DNA of 5,015 nt from Conexibacteraceae bacterium (GTDB taxonomy: Bacteria; Actinomycetota; Thermoleophilia; Solirubrobacterales; Solirubrobacteraceae): assembly GCA_009785395.1 (NCBI GenBank), contig WQWK01000173.1, positions 1 to 5,015 of the forward strand, written 5' to 3'. The translations under genes were made by a program, and so were the position numbers. Below the pieces are notes generated by a model, which made no database searches, was not told where the DNA came from, and saw nothing but the letters and a program-made list of their open reading frames with translations. Of this stretch, positions 1-5,015 are shown piece after piece; the first letter of the stretch is position 1; every line of letters starts with the position of its first letter.

Positions 1-135
1 CGCCTGCGAGTCCGTGTTGGCCGCGATGAACTCGACGCCGCGCAGACCTGCGTCGACCATCCGGTTGACCGCGTTGGTGCCGCCGCCGCCGATTCCGACG
101 ACCTTGATGACTGCGAGATAGCTACCGCTTTCCAT
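1..135 (-). CDS. ftsZ: Cell division protein FtsZ, N-terminal fragment (runs off the left edge)
   Basis: FtsZ is the tubulin-like GTPase that polymerises into the cytoplasmic Z-ring and recruits the divisome. The 45 codons present read [19 protein letters not shown] and continue [20 protein letters not shown], then NTDSQA at the edge. The first beta strand with the glycine-rich nucleotide-binding loop ([17 protein letters not shown], about residues 10-26) and the following FIAANTD segment are diagnostic of FtsZ. The N-terminal extension before the core is very short. The ATG at 135-133 is the only plausible start: an in-frame TGA lies at 157-159 and no ATG, GTG or TTG codon occurs between them. 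A GGACGG stretch 5 nt upstream could be the ribosome binding site, with GAGGG further up. It follows ftsQ after a 205-bp spacer with its own candidate promoter. About 90% of the gene is missing, but the identity is secure. Confidence 0.96.
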   Translation of the reverse strand, partial: MESGSYLAVIKVVGIGGGGTNAVNRMVDAGLRGVEFIAANTDSQA

Positions 136-204
136 GTGATCCGTCCGACCCTCGATTCAGCCTTGAGCGTTTGGTCGCTCCTGCGTGCTTTGCGGGAGTT
201 TCGC

Positions 205-234
205 ACGTTACGGCCTGATCTTCGGACAAGTCAA
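205..234 (-). promoter_or_regulatory. Candidate promoter for ftsZ
   Basis: On the minus strand TTGACT (234-229) is separated by 18 bp from TAACGT (210-205). The first hexamer matches five of six positions of the housekeeping -35 consensus, and the second fits the loose actinobacterial TANNNT -10. A start near position 198 would give a leader of about 60 nt before the ftsZ ATG. Separate ftsZ promoters inside the ftsQ-ftsZ spacer are known in Streptomyces, Corynebacterium and Mycobacterium, so the location is expected. The call rests on sequence resemblance only. Confidence 0.5.
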
Positions 235-250
235 CGCGAACGCGTCCCCC

Positions 251-264
251 GCAACGATCGTTGC
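251..264. promoter_or_regulatory. Perfect 14-bp palindrome upstream of the ftsZ promoter
   Basis: GCAACGATCGTTGC is identical to its reverse complement over all 14 bases. It sits in non-coding DNA with its centre about 26 bp upstream of the candidate -35 element of ftsZ, roughly -60 from the predicted start. Size, symmetry and position suit a dimeric regulator binding site. I do not recognise the motif as that of a named regulator, and a chance palindrome cannot be excluded. Confidence 0.4.
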
Positions 265-309
265 AGAACGCCAAAGTCTCAATCAGGCCCGGAGAGTGCT
301 GGCCTTTGT

Positions 310-330
310 GGGTTAACCCTCAGGTTGAGG
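310..330. repeat. Two abutting palindromes just after ftsQ
   Basis: On the plus strand GGGTTAACCC (310-319) is a perfect 10-bp palindrome. It overlaps by two bases a second inverted repeat, CCTCA-GGT-TGAGG (318-330), which has perfect 5-bp arms and a 3-nt loop. The pair begins 10 nt beyond the ftsQ stop codon at the upstream end of the ftsQ-ftsZ spacer. No T-tract follows on the minus strand, so it does not look like an intrinsic terminator. It could be a protein binding site or a short RNA stem in the ftsQ-ftsZ transcript. Confidence 0.4.
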
Positions 331-340
331 TCGAGAGTAC

Positions 341-1164
341 TCAGCCGCCGCTGGTGGTGGAGTTCGCGGAGGTCGCGAGGCCGAGCGTGGTCGCCTGCGT
401 GCCGCTGACGCCGGCGCCCGCGGCCGGGCGCGCCGGATCGCTGACATCGATGTAGTCGGCACCGCCCGACTGGGTGTCACGCAGCACGGCGCCCACCGCC
501 TCCCACTTCTGGGCGAGCTGCGTGTCGGGCCCGAAGTAGATCTGTGGCCCGCGCCGCAGCTGCACGATCACGCCATGCCGCACGCTGGAGGTGGCATTGG
601 TGATGTGCCGCAACAGCGCGTACGGCGCCGCAGCGAGCACCGCGATCGCCGCGCGCGGGCCGCCGGCGGTGATCGTCGTCCCGGCCGGAGCCGCGGCCAG
701 CGGCACCAGCGGGAGCGCGCCGTGCACGCTCGTCGAGCTGGGGAGCAGCAGGCCGGCGCCGTCGACGAACTGCACCTGCGTGCCGAGCTTCACGCGTGCC
801 ACCGGGACGCGCTCGTCGACCCGGATCAGCACTCCGTGCGCGCCCTGGCGCGTGACCGTCAGCGACCGCACGAACGCATACTGCGAGACCGCCGCATCGA
901 GCTTGGACATGTCGATGTTGAGCGTCGTCATGGTCAGCGCGGCACTCGTCAGGTCGTCACGGATCTGGGGGATGTCGGGCCCGCTGAGGCCGGTCACGGT
1001 GACGTGATGCACCTTCACGAACGATGAGCCCTTGTACCAGGTCCAGCCGAGCCAGCCGAGCAGCGCCAGTGTCATCACGAGCCCGAGCGTGTGCAGCGAG
1101 CGCACGCGGCGTGGAAGCAGCCGCGGCATCGCGAGCCGGCGCTCGCGCACCCAGCTGCCGCTGA

Positions 1165-1168
<4 letters not shown>
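341..1168 (-). CDS. ftsQ: Cell division protein FtsQ (DivIB family)
   Basis: FtsQ is a single-pass membrane protein that links the early divisome to FtsB/FtsL and the septal synthase FtsWI. The 275-residue product has the expected layout: a short basic cytoplasmic segment (about 1-26, rich in Arg), one membrane helix (about 28-45, LGLVMTLALLGWLGWTWY), then a POTRA domain (about 50-120) starting FVKVHHVTVTG and ending in the family signature RVDERVPVARV. The beta domain follows (about 121-245, including YIDVSDPARPA), with a Ser/Thr/Gly-rich tail. Length is normal for the family. The start is GTG at 1168-1166, overlapping the murB stop as GTGA; AGGAG lies 6 nt upstream, a good ribosome binding site. 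An internal ATG at residue 14 is possible, but lacks the coupling argument. FtsQ is poorly conserved in sequence, so the call rests on topology, the POTRA motif and position before ftsZ. Confidence 0.93.
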
Positions 1169-2109
<941 letters not shown>

Positions 2110-2184
2110 CGGCCATCAGAGTAGATGCGGCCCAGGATGCACCCGCAGCCGGGCGCGCTCGGCACCCGAGTCCGGTGGCGCTCG

Positions 2185-2215
2185 GTGTGGGGGGCCTCTG
2201 AAGCGACCTCCACAC
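2185..2215. repeat. Small hairpin next to the large inverted repeat
   Basis: Arms 2185-2193 (GTGTGGGGG) and 2207-2215 (CCTCCACAC) pair at eight of nine positions around a 13-nt loop. The right arm also forms most of a perfect palindrome ACACATGTGT (2212-2221) that runs into the large inverted repeat, so the two structures compete for the same bases. In the minus-strand transcript this stem would follow the large stem directly. Confidence 0.45.
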
Positions 2216-2216
2216 A

Positions 2217-2315
2217 TGTGTCGAAAGTGTGCCGTGGTGTCACGACTCTGTGACTTCGGGCACCGATTTCGCCGTTTTACACAAAGTCGTGACATGGCGT
2301 GACACTTTCGGCACA
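2217..2315. repeat. Long imperfect inverted repeat in the murC-murB spacer
   Basis: Arms 2217-2252 and 2280-2315 are each 36 nt and align without gaps as reverse complements at 29 of 36 positions, around a 27-nt loop (2253-2279). The best-conserved blocks are CGAAAGTGT (2222-2230) and TGTCACGACT (2238-2247). Inside the arms are short repeats of one word: CGTGACA at 2288-2294 and 2298-2304 (10-bp period), and GTCAC-GACTCT-GTGAC at 2239-2254. In the minus-strand transcript the stem starts 27 nt after the murC stop. There is no T-tract after it, so a simple intrinsic terminator is unlikely. It could be a REP/MITE-like repeat, an RNA processing or stability element, or a multi-site operator. I see no obvious target-site duplication at its ends. 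Confidence 0.75.
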
Positions 2316-2342
2316 CCCGTGAGGGCATGACAAAAGGGGGTA

Positions 2343-3665
2343 CTACCCGCGGTCTACCAGGGTTCGGCCCAGGGAGTCGACGTTGCCCGCGCCCATCAGG
2401 AGGCAGAGGTCGCCCGGACGCAACGTTGCCTCGAGCCAGCCGCGGGCCTGATCGAGGCTCGGCATCCAGGCCACCATGCGGCCGGCGGCGGCGTCGGCCG
2501 CCGCCGCCGCGACCATCTGTCCGGTCACTCCCGGGAAGTCCTGCGCGCGCTCGCGCGCCGGGTACACGTCGGTGACCACGCAGATGTCGGCCTCGGCCAG
2601 AGCCGCCCCGAACTCCGGCGCCAGCGCACGCGTGCGCGAGTAGAGATGCGGCTGGAAGACCGCGATCAGCCGCGTCGGCTCGAGTGTGCGCGCGGCGGCT
2701 ATGGCGGCCGCCACCTTCATCGGATGGTGGGCGTAATCGTCGTAAATCCAGGCGCCACAGGCCGCCTGGCCGAGGCGCTCCATGCGCCGCCGCGCGCCTT
2801 GAAAGTCAGCGATCGCGGCGACCGCCGCAGCCGTGTCGGCCCCCGCGGCAACGGCGGCGGTGAGCGCGCCTGCGGCGTTGACGGCGTTGTGCAGGCCGGG
2901 AACGGCGAGCGCCACCTCCAGGCCGCGCCACTGAAACGTTGCTCCGGCCGGGGTGAGCTGCGGGTGCGTGGCGTCGTAGGACACGATCTCCCCCGCGCCG
3001 GCGGCGATCGCCAGCAGCTCCGGCCGGTCCCAGACCACGGCGGTCCGCGCGCGTCCGGTGAACTCGGCGAAGGTCTGCTCCAGGTCCAGGCGCGATGAGT
3101 AGGTCGCGTGGTGGTCCAGCTCGCAGTTGGTCAGCACCGCGATCTCCGGCATGTAGTTGAGCAGCGAGCGGTCGGACTCGTCGGCCTCGATCACGATCCA
3201 CTCGCCGGCGCCCCAGTCCGCGTTGACACCGGTCCCGCGCAACTCCGCGCCGACGGCGTAGGCGGGGTCCGTGCCGCAGGCGCGCAGGACGTGCACGATC
3301 ATCGCGGTCGTGGTCGTCTTGCCGGCCGCGCCGGAGACCGCGAGGCAGCGCTTGAGGCTCGCGATCTGTGCGAGGAGCTCGGAGCGATGCAGCTCGGAGC
3401 CGTGCGCCGCGGCGCGCTCAGCGTTCTCCGGGCCGATCGCGGTCGAATACACGACCTCGGCGCCGGCCGGCACATTCTCGCCGCGGTGGCCGATCAGCGG
3501 CTCGATGCCAGCTGCGCGCAGGGGCACCATGTAGGCTGACTCACCACGGTCCGAGCCGGTCACAGCGGCGCCGAGCTTGGCGGCGATCAGGGCCAGCCCG
3601 CTCATACCCGCGCCGCCGATCCCGACGAAGTGCAGCCGGCGGCCGGCCCAGGGCGCGTCGCTCAT
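2343..3665 (-). CDS. murC: UDP-N-acetylmuramate--L-alanine ligase MurC
   Basis: MurC is the cytoplasmic ATP-dependent ligase that joins L-alanine to UDP-MurNAc, starting the stem peptide. The 440-residue product has the three Mur ligase domains. The N-terminal Rossmann domain begins HFVGIGGAGMSGLA (12-25). The central ATPase domain has the P-loop SGAAGKTTTT (111-120), EADESDRSLL (160-169) and LTNCELDHHATYSS (178-191). The C-terminal domain carries IYDDYAHHP (307-315), VFQPHLYSRT (336-345) and DVYPARE (366-372). Length is slightly below the usual 450-490 residues but nothing is missing. The P-loop is odd: most MurC proteins have GTHGKT where this one has GAAGKT, although the GxxGKT core is intact. 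The ATG at 3665-3663 overlaps the murG stop as ATGA, indicating translational coupling. The stop is followed by a spacer with a long inverted repeat. Confidence 0.97.
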   Translation of the reverse strand: MSDAPWAGRRLHFVGIGGAGMSGLALIAAKLGAAVTGSDRGESAYMVPLRAAGIEPLIGHRGENVPAGAEVVYSTAIGPENAERAAAHGSELHRSELLAQIASLKRCLAVSGAAGKTTTTAMIVHVLRACGTDPAYAVGAELRGTGVNADWGAGEWIVIEADESDRSLLNYMPEIAVLTNCELDHHATYSSRLDLEQTFAEFTGRARTAVVWDRPELLAIAAGAGEIVSYDATHPQLTPAGATFQWRGLEVALAVPGLHNAVNAAGALTAAVAAGADTAAAVAAIADFQGARRRMERLGQAACGAWIYDDYAHHPMKVAAAIAAARTLEPTRLIAVFQPHLYSRTRALAPEFGAALAEADICVVTDVYPARERAQDFPGVTGQMVAAAAADAAAGRMVAWMPSLDQARGWLEATLRPGDLCLLMGAGNVDSLGRTLVDRG

Positions 3666-4762
3666 GCCTCGAGCTCGCCGGCATGCCGGCCGCCAGCCAC
3701 CACGCCGCTGACCACCCCGGCCGCCGAAAGAACCTCGGATGCGATCACGGCGGCGGCGTGCGGACGCGCGAGGCCAAGCGCAGCGCGGCCCATCGACTCC
3801 AGCAGCGGCCGATCCGCAAGCAGCGCGTCGACCTCGGCGCGCAGCCGCTCACCCGTCAGCTCCACGTCCGGGATCACGACGGCCGCGCCGGCGTCGGCCA
3901 GGTAGCGGGCGTTCACGCTCTGGTGGTTGGCGGTCGCGTGCGGGTACGGGATCAGCACCGACGGCCTGCCCGCGGCGGCGAGCTCCCAGATCGACCCGCC
4001 CGAGCGGCCGACGGCCAGGTCGCAGGCCACGACCGCGTCCATGAAGTCACCGACATAGCCACGCAGGTCGTAACCGTCCCGGGGCGCGTGCAGGTCCGCC
4101 AGATCGCGCTCACCGGCAGCGTGCAGCACCCGGAAACCGGTGTCCGCGAACGCCTCCAGAGCCGCCTGGTTGATCGAGCGAGCGCCCAGCGAGCCGCCGA
4201 ACACGAGCACCAGCGTCTCCTCCGGGCCGACCCCGAAGCGGGCCCTGGCGGCGCCCCGGTCGGCCGGCACGGGCGGTACGGGCCGGCCGGTGATCACGAA
4301 CTTGGGACCGTGATGGCCGGCGAGCGGCAGCGCGGTGCAGACGCGCCGGGCGAGCGGCGCGAGCAGGCGGTTGGTGAGTCCGAGGTGGCCGTCGATCTCC
4401 GCGATCACGAGCGGCGTGCGCAGCATCGCGGCCGCGAGGCCGACCGGGCCGGCCACGTAGCCGCCGCCGCCGAAGACAGCCTGCGGCCGCAGTCGCGCGA
4501 GCAGCGCCGTCGCCTGGGCGAGGGCGCCCGCATCGATCGCTGCAGCCCGCGCTGCTCCCAGCGGGGAGCTGCGCGGGAGCGAAACGACCTTCAGCTGATG
4601 CAGCTCGTAGCCGGCCTCCGGCACCAGCGACGCCTCGGCGCGATCGCCACCGGCGAAGTGGACGTCGGCGCCGTTAGCCCTCAGCCGCTCGGCGACGGCC
4701 AGGGCCGGCACCACGTGACCCGCGGTGCCGCCGGTCGCGATAAGGATCCGCGGAGCGCTCAT
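3662..4762 (-). CDS. murG: UDP-GlcNAc:lipid I N-acetylglucosaminyltransferase MurG
   Basis: MurG is a GT-B glycosyltransferase on the inner face of the membrane that adds GlcNAc to lipid I to make lipid II. The 366-residue product has the first glycine-rich loop ATGGTAGHVVPALA (9-22, with His16) and the second, FGGGGYVAGPVG (97-108). In the C-terminal half are FGGSLGARSIN (188-198) and RSGGSIWELAAAGRPS (253-268, with Glu260), followed by LIPYPHATANHQSVNA (270-285), the UDP-GlcNAc contact region. The acceptor-site motif usually seen as HEQN reads AEID (121-124), followed by GHLGLTNR. The first loop falls only nine residues from the ATG, so a later start is not credible. That start lies inside ftsW, giving an 89-bp overlap; no strong Shine-Dalgarno precedes it, so coupling to ftsW translation is likely. 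The last codons overlap murC by 4 bp. Confidence 0.97.
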   Translation of the reverse strand: MSAPRILIATGGTAGHVVPALAVAERLRANGADVHFAGGDRAEASLVPEAGYELHQLKVVSLPRSSPLGAARAAAIDAGALAQATALLARLRPQAVFGGGGYVAGPVGLAAAMLRTPLVIAEIDGHLGLTNRLLAPLARRVCTALPLAGHHGPKFVITGRPVPPVPADRGAARARFGVGPEETLVLVFGGSLGARSINQAALEAFADTGFRVLHAAGERDLADLHAPRDGYDLRGYVGDFMDAVVACDLAVGRSGGSIWELAAAGRPSVLIPYPHATANHQSVNARYLADAGAAVVIPDVELTGERLRAEVDALLADRPLLESMGRAALGLARPHAAAVIASEVLSAAGVVSGVVAGGRHAGELEA

Positions 4763-5015
4763 GCCGGGTTGCCGCCGGTTCGGGCTGCTCGCGGTCGACC
4801 AGCCGCAGCTCGCGCGCCGCGGGCCGCGCGATCCCCTGCAGCAGGCCGATCGCGACCAGCATCACGATCAGGTTGGTCGGCGCATAGGAGAGGAACGGCA
4901 GCGGCACGCCCGTGAGCGGCGCGATGCCGAGCACGACGAAGATGTTGAGGATCCCTTGGCACAGAATCAGCGAGGTCAGGCCGCTCGCGAGCAGCTTTGT
5001 GTAGCGGCTGGCCGC
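4674..5015 (-). CDS. ftsW: Septal peptidoglycan polymerase FtsW (SEDS family), C-terminal fragment
   Basis: FtsW is a polytopic SEDS glycosyltransferase that polymerises lipid II at the septum with its partner FtsI. Only the last 113 residues lie in the window; the gene enters from the right edge. Visible are a membrane helix with the SEDS-type segment CQGILNIFVVLGIAPLTG (19-36), the signature GVPLPFLSY (36-44), and a last helix (about 48-63, NLIVMLVAIGLLQGIA). A basic, Arg-rich cytoplasmic tail of about 50 residues follows. The sequence after LSY is APTN, where FtsW/RodA proteins usually have GGSS or GGS. The reading frame stays open 89 bp into murG and ends in TAA at 4676-4674, so tail residues 85-113 are encoded in DNA that also encodes the MurG N-terminus. 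SEDS membership is certain. FtsW rather than RodA follows from the position before murG. Confidence 0.93.
   Translation of the reverse strand, partial: AASRYTKLLASGLTSLILCQGILNIFVVLGIAPLTGVPLPFLSYAPTNLIVMLVAIGLLQGIARPAARELRLVDREQPEPAATRHERSADPYRDRRHRGSRGAGPGRRRAAEG

Larger units (their letters stand above)
2110..2342. other. murC-murB spacer without a convincing gene
   Basis: This 233-bp stretch interrupts an otherwise tightly packed gene block. Short open frames cross it on both strands, but they lack ribosome binding sites and mostly translate inverted repeats. The half next to murB (2110-2216) is GC-rich and carries a direct repeat GCGCTCGG (2155-2162 and 2178-2185) and a small inverted repeat CTCGG-CAC-CCGAG (2158-2170). 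The half next to murC (2217-2342) holds a large inverted repeat and is visibly less GC-rich than the flanking genes. I see no clear promoter for murB here, although one would be expected if the large stem terminates or processes the upstream transcript. Confidence 0.7.

Noticed and set aside
254..282. Second promoter TTGAGA (282-277) with GATCGT (259-254), upstream of ftsZ
   Set aside because: The spacing is acceptable but GATCGT is a poor -10 and forms part of the 14-bp palindrome. The TTGACT/TAACGT pair nearer to ftsZ is clearly better.
310..330. SoxR-like operator (CCTCA...TGAGG) after ftsQ
   Set aside because: The SoxR operator is an 18-bp symmetric CCTCAAGTTAACTTGAGG. Here the arms are only 5 bp with a 3-nt centre, so the spacing is wrong.
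2217..2315. Rho-independent terminator after murC
   Set aside because: The stem is long and interrupted, the loop is 27 nt, and no run of T follows on the minus strand. It may still affect transcript stability, but it does not fit an intrinsic terminator.
2116..2328. Possible small Cys-rich protein in the murC-murB spacer (CRKC and SRLC words, on both strands)
   Set aside because: The same words appear on both strands because the arms of the inverted repeat are translated twice. There is no ribosome binding site and the frames run into low-complexity sequence, so this is not a zinc-ribbon protein.
3368..4915. Very long open frame on the plus strand antisense to murC, murG and ftsW
   Set aside because: It is extremely rich in Arg, Ala and Gly with no recognisable domain, and it lies opposite two well-supported genes. 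Long antisense frames are expected in GC-rich DNA where the coding strand rarely gives stops in the opposite frame.

Overview
The window is GC-rich bacterial DNA carrying part of a division and cell wall (dcw) cluster. All genes are read on the minus strand, so transcription runs from the right edge to the left. In that order they are ftsW (C-terminal part only), murG, murC, a 233-bp spacer, murB, ftsQ, a 205-bp spacer, and ftsZ (first 45 codons only). All six are identified from conserved motifs in the translated protein.

The order ftsW-murG-murC-(murB)-ftsQ-ftsZ with no ftsA before ftsZ, together with the strong G/C bias at third codon positions, points to a high-GC Gram-positive (Actinomycetota). 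The murB inserted between murC and ftsQ, the unusual MurG and FtsW motifs and the style of the FtsZ N-terminus suggest a deep-branching class such as Thermoleophilia (Solirubrobacter/Conexibacter relatives). That placement is inference from remembered family patterns, not a search result.

Right part (2343-5015): ftsW, murG and murC are tightly packed. ftsW overlaps murG by 89 bp, and murG overlaps murC by 4 bp (ATGA), so the block looks translationally coupled. Middle spacer (2110-2342): it has no convincing gene but holds a long imperfect inverted repeat (two 36-nt arms, 29/36 matched) plus smaller palindromes; it may be a processed RNA structure, a boundary element or a small mobile repeat. 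Left part (341-2109): murB and ftsQ overlap by 4 bp (GTGA). Left spacer (136-340): it contains three short perfect palindromic elements and a candidate promoter (TTGACT-N18-TAACGT) for separate transcription of ftsZ.

The products act together. MurB and MurC make UDP-MurNAc and add its first amino acid in the cytoplasm; MurG converts lipid I to lipid II; FtsW polymerises septal glycan; FtsQ is a membrane scaffold of the divisome; FtsZ forms the cytokinetic ring. I found no sign of a wholly new system. The points worth a second look are the structured murC-murB spacer, the ftsZ upstream palindromes, the large ftsW/murG overlap, and non-consensus residues at the active-site motifs of MurC, MurG and FtsW.
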